Source: Armatimonadota bacterium
GTDB lineage: Bacteria; Armatimonadota; Fimbriimonadia; Fimbriimonadales; ATM1
Direction of reading: 5' to 3'
Length of the DNA stretch: 6,457 nucleotides
Assembly (NCBI GenBank): GCA_003695835.1
Contig: RFHN01000176.1
Coordinates: forward strand, 1-6,457
The notes beneath the pieces were generated by a model. It had not been told where the DNA came from, did not search any database, and worked only from the letters and a program-made list of their open reading frames with translations. Position numbers and translations under genes: made by a program. This document shows, one piece after another, positions 1 to 5,595 of this stretch; within the stretch, counting starts at the first letter, position 1; the number at the start of each line of letters is the position of its first letter.

Positions 1-25
1 CGGCAGGCCCTTCTGTTCTCGGTGT

Positions 26-1291
26 CTATGTGCCCTCTTGCCAGCTCGTGAGGTACTTCTGTTGCTCAGGCGTCAGGACGTCAATTTCGACCCCCTGGCT
101 CTGTAGCTTCAGGCTCGCCACCTGCTCGTCAATCTCCTTCGGAACGCTGTACACGCCCTTCTCGAGCGTGGAGGCGTTCTTGGCCATCCACTCGGCACAA
201 AGCGCTTGGTTCGCGAAGCTCATGTCCATGACGCTTGCGGGATGCCCCTCGGCCGCGGCGAGATTGATGAGGCGCCCCTCGCCGAGGACGAACACGCTCT
301 TGCCGCTCGGCAGACGGAACTGATCCACAAACGGCCGCGCTTCTTCCTTGGAATTCGCCAGCGATTCGAGGCCGTCGAGGTCCAGCTCCACGTTGAAGTG
401 GCCGGAGTTGCACACGATCGCTCCGTCCTTCATCGCCTCGAAGTGTTCCTTGCGAATCACATGCTTGCAGCCGGTCACGGTGATAAAGAGGTCCCCAATG
501 GGTGCGGCTTTTGCCATCGGCATCACCTCGAAGCCGTCCATCAATGCCTCGAGCGCTTTCGTTGGGGCGACCTCCGTCACGATCACTCGTGCGCCCATAC
601 CTCTGGCCCGCATTGCCACGCCCTTGCCGCACCAACCGTAGCCCGCTACGACGACGGTCCTGCCGGCAATCAGGATGTTCGTTGCACGAAGGATTCCGTC
701 AATCGTGGACTGGCCCGTGCCGTAGCGATTGTCGAAGAAGTGCTTCGTGTCCGCGTCATTCACCGCCACGATCGGATAGGCAAGCACACCGTCCTTCGCC
801 ATCGCTCGGAGGCGGATCACACCCGTCGTCGTCTCTTCGGTTCCGCCGATGATGTCCGGTATCAACTCCCGGCGTTCGCTGTGCACGATGCCCACGGTAT
901 CGGCGCCATCGTCCATCGTCAGCGTCGGCTTGAGGTCGAGAGCCTGGTGGATGTGACGATAATAGGTGTCGTGGTCCTCGCCTTTGATGCAGAACGCCTG
1001 GATTCCTTCGTGGACGACGAGAGACGCGGCAACATCGTCTTGCGTGCTGAGCGGGTTGCTCGCACAGACGGCGACTTCCGCCCCCCCGGCCTTCAGGGTC
1101 TTCAGCAGATTGGCGGTTTCGGTCGTCACGTGGAGACAGGCGACGACGCGCTGGCCAGCAAGCGGTTTTTCCTTCTCAAAGCGTTGTCGGATGAGCCGAA
1201 GGACAGGCATCTCCCGCTCTGCCCAGTCAATCCTCTTTTTGCCGGCATCGGCGAGGGAGAAATCTCGAATATCGCAGGCTACGGTTTCCAT
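26..1291 (-). CDS. ahcY: Adenosylhomocysteinase (S-adenosyl-L-homocysteine hydrolase)
   Basis: This cytosolic NAD-dependent enzyme reversibly splits S-adenosylhomocysteine into adenosine and homocysteine, clearing the inhibitory product of SAM-dependent methylation. The product is 421 residues. Family motifs visible are HVTTETANL at 54-62, the STQDD segment at 82-86, MDDGAD at 126-131, EETTTG at 152-157, NDADTKHFFDN at 178-188 (K183 and D187 match the catalytic Lys/Asp), the NAD-binding GYGWCGKG at 217-224, NSGHF at 295-299 and AEGHPASVMD at 347-356. It lacks the roughly 40-residue insertion of many bacterial enzymes and ends in KYLTSWQEGT rather than the eukaryotic KPDHYRY-type tail, so it is the short archaeal/Thermotoga-like form. 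I chose the ATG at 1291 because family similarity begins there. An in-frame ATG at 1321 would add ten unconserved residues and overlap the likely -10 box. There is no Shine-Dalgarno, and TATACT ends 10 bases before the ATG. Identification is firm; the exact start is slightly less so. Confidence 0.97.
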   Translation of the reverse strand: METVACDIRDFSLADAGKKRIDWAEREMPVLRLIRQRFEKEKPLAGQRVVACLHVTTETANLLKTLKAGGAEVAVCASNPLSTQDDVAASLVVHEGIQAFCIKGEDHDTYYRHIHQALDLKPTLTMDDGADTVGIVHSERRELIPDIIGGTEETTTGVIRLRAMAKDGVLAYPIVAVNDADTKHFFDNRYGTGQSTIDGILRATNILIAGRTVVVAGYGWCGKGVAMRARGMGARVIVTEVAPTKALEALMDGFEVMPMAKAAPIGDLFITVTGCKHVIRKEHFEAMKDGAIVCNSGHFNVELDLDGLESLANSKEEARPFVDQFRLPSGKSVFVLGEGRLINLAAAEGHPASVMDMSFANQALCAEWMAKNASTLEKGVYSVPKEIDEQVASLKLQSQGVEIDVLTPEQQKYLTSWQEGT

Positions 1292-1301
1292 GGGAGGCTG
1301 C

Positions 1302-1309
1302 AGTATACT
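1302..1309. promoter_or_regulatory. Palindromic AGTATACT: shared -10 box of a divergent promoter
   Basis: AGTATACT is its own reverse complement, so TATACT reads on both strands (1304-1309 plus, 1307-1302 minus). On the minus strand it lies 10 bases before the ahcY ATG, predicting an mRNA with about 4 untranslated bases. On the plus strand it predicts transcription from about 1316, giving a leader near 39 bases with a Shine-Dalgarno for the ligase-like gene. I see no convincing -35 element at the usual spacing on either strand. The function is inferred from sequence and position only. Confidence 0.5.
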
Positions 1310-1330
1310 TGGCGGGTTCATCCGTCTATC

Positions 1331-1341
1331 AGGTAGGAGAG
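1331..1341 (+). promoter_or_regulatory. Shine-Dalgarno of the ligase-like gene
   Basis: AGGTAGGAGAG is purine-rich and contains AGGAG at 1335-1339. It lies 15 bases before the ATG at 1355, which is longer than usual, and 24 bases before a second in-frame ATG at 1364. No better start codon lies between, so 1355 is kept as the start. Confidence 0.5.
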
Positions 1342-1354
1342 TCAAGCACAAGCG

Positions 1355-2887
1355 ATGGGTCACATGAGCGCCACAGTCCGAGTTGCCCGATTCCTCGAGG
1401 GTTTGGTCGAGGGGAAGCCGGGTCGGCAGCGCCTGCTGACCTTCTTCATGGTATTCACCGGTCTGATCGTGATTGCGGGCGGCGTGGCCGCGCTGCTCAT
1501 GAAAGACCCCAGCCGGGTGCTCATCGGTCTTGGCGGTCTGTTCTTTACGGTTGTTGTCTTCACCGTGATGCTGACCAAGCACGAGTGGTTGCTTCTGCTC
1601 GGCCTCATCATGGGACACAGCATCTTCTATGGCAACGTGCCGCAACTGGGGATGCGGATCAAGGGTGCCGCCGCGCCGTCGGACCTCATGTTCTTTCTTG
1701 CGTTTGTGGCTGGAGTCGTGTACTGGATGGGCCAGAAACACCGTCCCAAGATTCCGGCCAGCATCACGGTCGCACCGATTGCACTCTTTCTCTATTCTGC
1801 CGGATACATCCTGATCGCCTTCTTCCTGTGGAACCGCCAAGACAACGCGTTGATCCAGGCGGTCGGTTGGCTTTACTTCGTCCTCGCCATTCCGACCTAT
1901 CTCGTCCTGACAACAGGCCGAGTCTGGAAGTCGTTCTTCCTCGTGCTCTTGATTCCGCAGTTCTTCGGAGCCGTTCTCTCTACGATGGCGGAGTTCCGTG
2001 TTGGGCAGCAGATTCTGAGCTGGACGGGGTACGGCGGTCCGGCCGTCCGCTCGTTTTACGACGTTACGGTCAAGACCAACTTGTTGGGGATGAGTATCGT
2101 CGTCATCTTCCTGGGCTTGGTCATTCTCGGATTTGCCAAGAAACGCTCGTGGCAGTTGCTCGCGCTGGGAGCCGTCCTCTCCGCACTGGCTGTCGTGTTC
2201 TTTGACCGAGGACGAATCCACTACGCTGCCCTCTTCGTCTGCATTCCGCTATTGATGATCTTTTTCATGCCGATGCGGGAGCGGCTCGCTTCGATGCTCA
2301 GGTTCGTCACGGCGATCATCGTGCTCGTTCTCGCAATCCAGGGAATCGGTGGAAAAGTAAAGGCCGGGTTCGATGAGTCGGTGAACAAGGCATACACCCG
2401 ATTGACCCTCATCAATGAACAGGCGATTCGAGCCGACCCAGGGATTGACGAAAGACTCTTCCACTTGCGCCGAGCCGAAGCCATCTGGCGTCAGTATCCG
2501 ATTCTCGGTGCAGGGCCAGGCGTCCGATTCGGTTGGGAGTTCCAATGGGACACCTTGGAAAACCTGCCGATTACGTTTATTGACAACTCCTGGCTCTATC
2601 CGCTTGCGGTCGGCGGAGTGGTCGGCATGGCGCTGATCCTGCTCTGCTACGCGGGATTTCTGTATGCCATTGTAACGTCTTATTTGCAGCTGCGGAACCC
2701 GTTCCACAAGGCGCTCGCAGCTGTTCCTGCGATTTACATGTTATGGTTGTTCATTTGCAGTCCTGTTACGTGGTGGTTGATTGACCGGTATCACGTAGCC
2801 GCCCAGGCGATCATGGTTGCTATGGCGCTTGCGCTCGTCTATCACGAGAAGGTCAACGGCTCGGACGTTCCGGTCATAGACGTCTAA
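1355..2887 (+). CDS. O-antigen ligase/polymerase-like polytopic membrane protein
   Basis: The 510-residue inner-membrane protein has about 13 to 15 hydrophobic segments, roughly at 28-48, 53-72, 78-94, 109-125, 136-158, 166-186, 191-210, 241-260, 266-284, 288-305, 313-330, 414-440, 452-475 and 478-496. A long hydrophilic loop at about 331-413 carries PILGAGPG at 382-389 and ends in DNSWLYPLAVGGVVG at 410-424. This layout matches the O-antigen ligase/Wzy (Wzy_C, PF04932) superfamily, where the large periplasmic loop has P-ILG-GPG followed by HN-L and a glycine-rich helix. FFDRGR at 282-287 resembles the conserved Arg (SRG) motif just before a membrane helix. Such proteins join or polymerise lipid-linked glycans at the outer face of the membrane. 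Here the usual His of HN is Asp. No glycosyltransferase or flippase gene is adjacent, so the substrate cannot be inferred. A bactoprenol-glycan polymerase or another glycan ligase would look the same. Confidence 0.82.
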   Translation: MGHMSATVRVARFLEGLVEGKPGRQRLLTFFMVFTGLIVIAGGVAALLMKDPSRVLIGLGGLFFTVVVFTVMLTKHEWLLLLGLIMGHSIFYGNVPQLGMRIKGAAAPSDLMFFLAFVAGVVYWMGQKHRPKIPASITVAPIALFLYSAGYILIAFFLWNRQDNALIQAVGWLYFVLAIPTYLVLTTGRVWKSFFLVLLIPQFFGAVLSTMAEFRVGQQILSWTGYGGPAVRSFYDVTVKTNLLGMSIVVIFLGLVILGFAKKRSWQLLALGAVLSALAVVFFDRGRIHYAALFVCIPLLMIFFMPMRERLASMLRFVTAIIVLVLAIQGIGGKVKAGFDESVNKAYTRLTLINEQAIRADPGIDERLFHLRRAEAIWRQYPILGAGPGVRFGWEFQWDTLENLPITFIDNSWLYPLAVGGVVGMALILLCYAGFLYAIVTSYLQLRNPFHKALAAVPAIYMLWLFICSPVTWWLIDRYHVAAQAIMVAMALALVYHEKVNGSDVPVIDV

Positions 2888-3222
2888 AGGGCGCTCGGGC
2901 CCCGCTCGCCCGTTCGGATTCGCACGGCATCGAGGACTTCGCTGATGAAGATCTTGCCGTCCCCGATCTCGCCGGTTCGCGCCGCTTCCTGCAAGACCTC
3001 GATAACCTGCTCCACCTGATCGTCGTTGACGACGATCTCGATGCGTACCTTTGGCAAGAGGTTGACCGCGTAGGTGCTGCCCCGGTACAGCTCCGTGCGG
3101 CCCTGCTGGCGGCCATGACCGCGGACGGACTCCACAGTCATCCCGTAGATGCCCGCCTCTTCGAGAGCCGCTTGGACGTCTTCGAGTTTGTTCACGCGGA
3201 CGATGCAGTCCAGGCGCTTCAT
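2884..3222 (-). CDS. glnB: Nitrogen regulatory protein P-II
   Basis: This small trimeric cytosolic sensor binds ATP/ADP and 2-oxoglutarate and adjusts nitrogen-metabolism targets by contact. At 112 residues it has the same length as E. coli GlnB. Visible family features are GMTV at 27-30, the T-loop with G37, Q39 and TELYRGSTY at 43-51, PKVRIEIVV at 57-65, the TGEIGDGKIF nucleotide site at 83-92 and RIRTGERG at 101-108. Tyr51, the uridylylation (or adenylylation) site, is present. The usual Lys3 is Arg. The gene follows the secreted-protein gene by 21 bases, so co-transcription is possible. A TATAAC box 9 bases before its ATG and the lack of a Shine-Dalgarno suggest a leaderless transcript of its own. 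No amtB, glnA or glnD lies beside it here. Its stop overlaps the stop of the convergent ligase-like gene. GlnB versus GlnK cannot be settled from this window. Confidence 0.95.
   Translation of the reverse strand: MKRLDCIVRVNKLEDVQAALEEAGIYGMTVESVRGHGRQQGRTELYRGSTYAVNLLPKVRIEIVVNDDQVEQVIEVLQEAARTGEIGDGKIFISEVLDAVRIRTGERGPSAL
2889..2911. repeat. GC-rich imperfect palindrome just after the ligase-like stop codon
   Basis: The 23 bases fold as GGGCG, CT, CGGG, a single C, CCCG, CT, CGCCC: 5 bp plus 4 bp of stem with a 2x2 internal loop. It begins two bases after the TAA of the plus-strand gene and lies inside the last codons of glnB. No T-run follows on either strand, so it is not a standard intrinsic terminator. 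It could still stop or stabilise the converging transcripts. Confidence 0.35.
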
Positions 3223-3231
3223 CAGCGGCGC

Positions 3232-3237
3232 GTTATA
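3232..3237 (-). promoter_or_regulatory. Probable -10 box of glnB (TATAAC, leaderless)
   Basis: On the minus strand TATAAC ends 9 bases before the glnB ATG at 3222. It lies in the 21-base gap after the upstream secreted-protein gene. No Shine-Dalgarno-like purine run precedes the ATG. A start about 7 bases downstream of the box would leave only about 3 untranslated bases. No clear -35 is seen. Confidence 0.45.
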
Positions 3238-3243
3238 CCGCTT

Positions 3244-4284
3244 TCAACGCGCCTCAACCCGCTTGAGCACGAACTCGCCGACCGTGCCCGGCTCCGCCTC
3301 GGTGATGTCGATCAGGGATAGGAGCTTGAGCTTGCTGGGGCTGAACTTGCCGTCCGCCTTCCCGCTGTCGTCGGCCGGTGCGAGGCTATCGAACGGGATG
3401 ACCACATCCACCGTTTCGTTGCCACCCGGGAACGTCGCCGTCGCCTGCCACTTCTCACCGTCGGTCTCTTCGAATCCGACGACCATACGCAGTTCCTGAG
3501 CGCAGCGGACTGTGAGGACCAGTTCCTTCTCGGCGGTGATGCTCGCGGGCGACACGCCACGGAGCATGCCGTAGATTCGCGCTTGCATCCTTTCGTAGCG
3601 TACGCGCAGCCCGTCCGACGAAGGCGCCAGATCCATGCCAAGAAGCGGAAGCCAGGACACGTACCCTCGGTTACACCCGTCAATCAGGTTTCCACCCGTG
3701 AAGGCGCCGCTTGCCGGCTTCGTGGGGAGGACCTGGAAGTCGTCTATCCACAGGGCGTTCGTCCCGGTTCGAGGCCCGAAGAGATACTCCATCGTTGGTC
3801 CTTTGACAAAGGTGCTCAGTACCTCGATTACGCCGAAGAAGGCGAGCTTGTCCAGGTCGAGCTTGCGGTTGTCAATCGGGCTATCGTCGAAGAGTGCGAA
3901 GTCGTCCAGGTTCGCCTCTACCTTCGTCCACGTGTTGGCGGGGATGTAGACGGGCACGCCGTACCGCTCGCCCTTTCCCGCCTCTCCCTCGGCTAGCGCC
4001 AGTACTACGTAGGCGGCGCGCGAAGTCTTCAGCCAAAGAGAGATTCCTTTTGCACCCGTGAGATCGCCAACCTGGCGGAGAAGCAGGGGAGCCTCGCCCT
4101 CGACATATACATAGGTGAACTCGAGCGCCCCGTTCCCGCTCTTCACGTCCAAAGAGTTCGTCGTCTTGCGGACCGTGTACGAAGGCGAAAGCGTCAGCCA
4201 TGACGAAGTGGACTCTTCGAAGGTGTCATGGATGAGAGGTTGTCCCTGGGAAATCGCAGCCAAACAAATCAAAGTCGCAAACAT
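3244..4284 (-). CDS. Secreted protein with two carbohydrate-binding-like beta-sandwich domains
   Basis: The 346-residue protein begins with a short hydrophobic leader (residues 1-14, cleavage plausible after SQG at 12-14) that lacks the usual basic residues. The rest is soluble and beta-rich. Region 1 (about 17-187) runs from IHDTFEES at 18-25 through ISLWLKTS at 81-88, a PANTWTKVEANLDDF segment at 115-129 and GVIEV at 151-155, and closes with LWIDDFQV at 178-185. This pattern is typical of CBM11/CIA30-like, galactose-binding-type jelly rolls. Region 2 (about 195-346) repeats the theme more loosely: LVLTVRC at 255-261, TVDVVIPFDSL at 291-301, then LLSLIDI at 321-327. A role in binding extracellular or envelope glycans is inferred from fold type only; no catalytic motif is seen. 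The ATG is well supported, with GGAG 8 bases upstream and an in-frame TAG shortly before it. The next gene, glnB, is 21 bases downstream. Confidence 0.7.
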   Translation of the reverse strand: MFATLICLAAISQGQPLIHDTFEESTSSWLTLSPSYTVRKTTNSLDVKSGNGALEFTYVYVEGEAPLLLRQVGDLTGAKGISLWLKTSRAAYVVLALAEGEAGKGERYGVPVYIPANTWTKVEANLDDFALFDDSPIDNRKLDLDKLAFFGVIEVLSTFVKGPTMEYLFGPRTGTNALWIDDFQVLPTKPASGAFTGGNLIDGCNRGYVSWLPLLGMDLAPSSDGLRVRYERMQARIYGMLRGVSPASITAEKELVLTVRCAQELRMVVGFEETDGEKWQATATFPGGNETVDVVIPFDSLAPADDSGKADGKFSPSKLKLLSLIDITEAEPGTVGEFVLKRVEAR

Positions 4285-4292
4285 CGTGGATT

Positions 4293-4296
4293 CTCC
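4293..4296 (-). promoter_or_regulatory. Shine-Dalgarno deciding the start of the secreted-protein gene
   Basis: GCGGAGA on the minus strand contains GGAG, which ends 8 bases before the ATG at 4284. An in-frame TAG further upstream rules out a longer protein. Confidence 0.6.
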
Positions 4297-4314
4297 GCTC
4301 TATTGCTGGGTTCC

Positions 4315-4320
4315 AGTATA
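4315..4320 (-). promoter_or_regulatory. Probable -10 box of the secreted-protein gene (TATACT)
   Basis: On the minus strand TATACT ends 30 bases before the ATG at 4284, predicting a leader of about 24 bases that includes the Shine-Dalgarno. Read on the plus strand the same site gives a weaker TATAGC (4317-4322) that could drive the divergent HDOD gene. No convincing -35 is visible. Confidence 0.45.
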
Positions 4321-4386
4321 GCAGCACGTGGAAAGACTCGCTTACACAAGCCTGCTTGAGTGGGCATTTGGTCCCATTCGGCAGCC

Positions 4387-4392
4387 AGGGGG
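4387..4392 (+). promoter_or_regulatory. Shine-Dalgarno favouring the 4403 start
   Basis: AGGGGG lies 10 bases before the ATG at 4403. It is a weak but usable ribosome site and one of three reasons for preferring this start over the upstream GTG at 4328. Confidence 0.4.
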
Positions 4393-4402
4393 TTTGACAG
4401 GT

Positions 4403-5260
4403 ATGGAAGGGTACGAGAAGGCGGAGAAAGTTCTGGAGACTCTCCAGCGGTTGCCGGCCATGTCTGCGCCGGTGCTCAAAGTGATTCAACTGGCCGGCGA
4501 TCCGGACGCTTCGGCGGAGGAGCTCGCGGACAGCATTCGTTCGGAGCCCACGCTCACGGCCGACGTTCTCCGCGTGGCGAATTCCGCCTACTACGGAGTG
4601 CCTGGGCAGGTAACGACGGTCCGGATGGGCGTCATTCTGTTGGGGATGGCGACGATTCGGAGTCTCGCCATGATGGCCGCCGCGCACACATGGCTGGACC
4701 AGCCTGAGTTGCACGGCCGCCGGGGGCGGGAGATGTGGGACCACCTGCTCACGACAGCGCTATACGCCAGCGAGCTCGCACGCAAATACGCGCCTGCCTT
4801 CCAGGAGGAGGCGTTCTGCTGCGGCCTGTTGCACGATCTCGGCAAGATCGCCTTGATGACCGCGTTAGGGAAGCAGTACGACAACACACTTACAGCCGCA
4901 GCCCAGCGCAGGATGCCCGACGTGGCGGCAGAGCGAATGGCCTTCGGATTCGATCACGAGGCCATTGGCTTGGCGCTGGCCCGGAAGTGGAAACTTCCCG
5001 AGATGCTCTGTGACGTCATCGGCTTCCACCACGACCCGCGGCACGCCGAGCATAAGAGAGACTTCGTGGAGTTCGTCCACGCTGCGGACTACCTCTACTG
5101 GAAACAGGCGCTCGGAGAGAACTTCGCTCCGGAACGCTGGCCCGTGGAGGAAGAAGTGGCGTTCAAGTTCGAGCTCAACGATCCTACTTGGCTCCAGTAC
5201 TTGAACGAGGCCGTCGAGAAGACGAAGAAGGAGTTCCTCAGCGCGCTCATGGCTGCGTGA
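4403..5260 (+). CDS. HDOD-domain signalling protein
   Basis: The 285-residue protein is one HDOD domain, a relative of HD/HD-GYP hydrolases used as a regulatory module in bacterial signal transduction, usually without shown enzyme activity. In 285-residue numbering: LQRLPAMSAPVLKVIQLA at 14-31, RSEPTLTADVLRVANSAYYG at 46-65, the RMGVILLGMATIRSL helix at 74-88, WDHL with H114, GLLHDLGKIAL at 141-151 (H144-D145), H185, HH at 209-210 and HAAD with D229. The usual HD-type metal ligands are therefore present in order. I chose the ATG at 4403 over a GTG at 4328. The family pattern starts here, AGGGGG lies 10 bases upstream, and third-position G+C is 20/26 just after 4403 but 12/25 between the two starts. 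The 4328 start, close to a TATAGC box, stays possible. No fused receiver, GGDEF or EAL domain is present. Confidence 0.9.
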   Translation: MEGYEKAEKVLETLQRLPAMSAPVLKVIQLAGDPDASAEELADSIRSEPTLTADVLRVANSAYYGVPGQVTTVRMGVILLGMATIRSLAMMAAAHTWLDQPELHGRRGREMWDHLLTTALYASELARKYAPAFQEEAFCCGLLHDLGKIALMTALGKQYDNTLTAAAQRRMPDVAAERMAFGFDHEAIGLALARKWKLPEMLCDVIGFHHDPRHAEHKRDFVEFVHAADYLYWKQALGENFAPERWPVEEEVAFKFELNDPTWLQYLNEAVEKTKKEFLSALMAA

Positions 5261-5264
5261 ACGG

Positions 5265-5270
5265 TATACT
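5265..5270 (+). promoter_or_regulatory. Probable -10 box of the two-pass membrane protein gene (TATACT)
   Basis: TATACT begins 4 bases after the HDOD stop codon and ends 13 bases before the ATG at 5284. The bases between are pyrimidine-rich, with no Shine-Dalgarno. The predicted transcript would carry about 7 untranslated bases. The gene could also be read through from the HDOD gene. Confidence 0.5.
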
Positions 5271-5283
5271 CTCGTTCTCGCCT

Positions 5284-5595
5284 ATGAGCCCAAAGATGTT
5301 GCCGAAGCCGGCTTGGTGGAAGAACACCTACTTTCTTTTTGGGATCTTGCTGTTGATCATCGCGGTCCTTGGATTCATCCGAGGCGCGGAGTACATCCGA
5401 GATCCCGGGCAGCCGTTCGCTTCGGCGCTACCTTGGTATTACGTGGTGGCTTCGTTGATCTTTTTCGTGAACGGCTACTTGAGCCATCGGGCGTATGTGC
5501 GAGAATACGAAGCGTACTTACAAGAGTACGGTGAGGCCGAACAGCAGGAGGAGTACCATGCCAAAGTGTCACATAACGGGGAAGGAGATTCCTAA
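5284..5595 (+). CDS. Small two-pass membrane protein, unknown function
   Basis: I do not recognise the family. The 103-residue protein has two hydrophobic segments, about 15-33 (starting YFLFGILLLIIAVLGF) and 50-67 (starting PWYYVVASLIFFVNGYL). They are joined by a short polar loop (RGAEYIRDPGQPFASAL) and followed by a charged tail from about 68 to 103, rich in Glu, Tyr and Gln. The ATG at 5284 is preferred because a TATACT box lies 13 bases before it and the reading frame upstream runs into the HDOD gene. A second ATG at 5296 would remove four residues. The last 38 bases overlap the next gene in another frame, and the tail codons EAEQQEEY carry that gene's ribosome site. Function cannot be assigned beyond an integral membrane location. 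Confidence 0.7.
   Translation: MSPKMLPKPAWWKNTYFLFGILLLIIAVLGFIRGAEYIRDPGQPFASALPWYYVVASLIFFVNGYLSHRAYVREYEAYLQEYGEAEQQEEYHAKVSHNGEGDS
5546..5553 (+). promoter_or_regulatory. Strong Shine-Dalgarno AGGAGGAG inside the preceding gene
   Basis: AGGAGGAG ends 4 bases before the ATG at 5558 (its inner GGAGG is 6 bases away), an excellent ribosome site. It lies inside the coding sequence of the two-pass membrane protein and decides the start of the acidic-tail protein, implying translational coupling. Confidence 0.75.

Noticed and set aside
206..1336. Long plus-strand open frame (376 codons) opposite ahcY.
   Set aside because: It is His/Arg-rich shadow sequence over a firmly identified gene, with no motif of its own.
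1292..1354. Possible SAH riboswitch upstream of ahcY.
   Set aside because: The gap is 63 bases, is shared with a divergent gene, and the predicted ahcY transcript has almost no leader.
1322..2221. The ahcY frame stays open for about 300 more codons upstream, antisense to the ligase-like gene.
   Set aside because: The extra sequence is a charged, His/Gln/Arg-rich translation with no family features. Adenosylhomocysteinase similarity begins at the 1291 ATG, and the opposite strand encodes a clear membrane protein.
4394..4399. Perfect TTGACA just before the HDOD ATG.
   Set aside because: No -10-like box lies 16-18 bases downstream, and any transcript from it would begin inside the gene.
4226..4744. 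Minus-strand open frame of 172 codons opposite the HDOD gene start.
   Set aside because: It has a His/Arg-rich composition and overlaps both the HDOD coding region and the divergent promoter.
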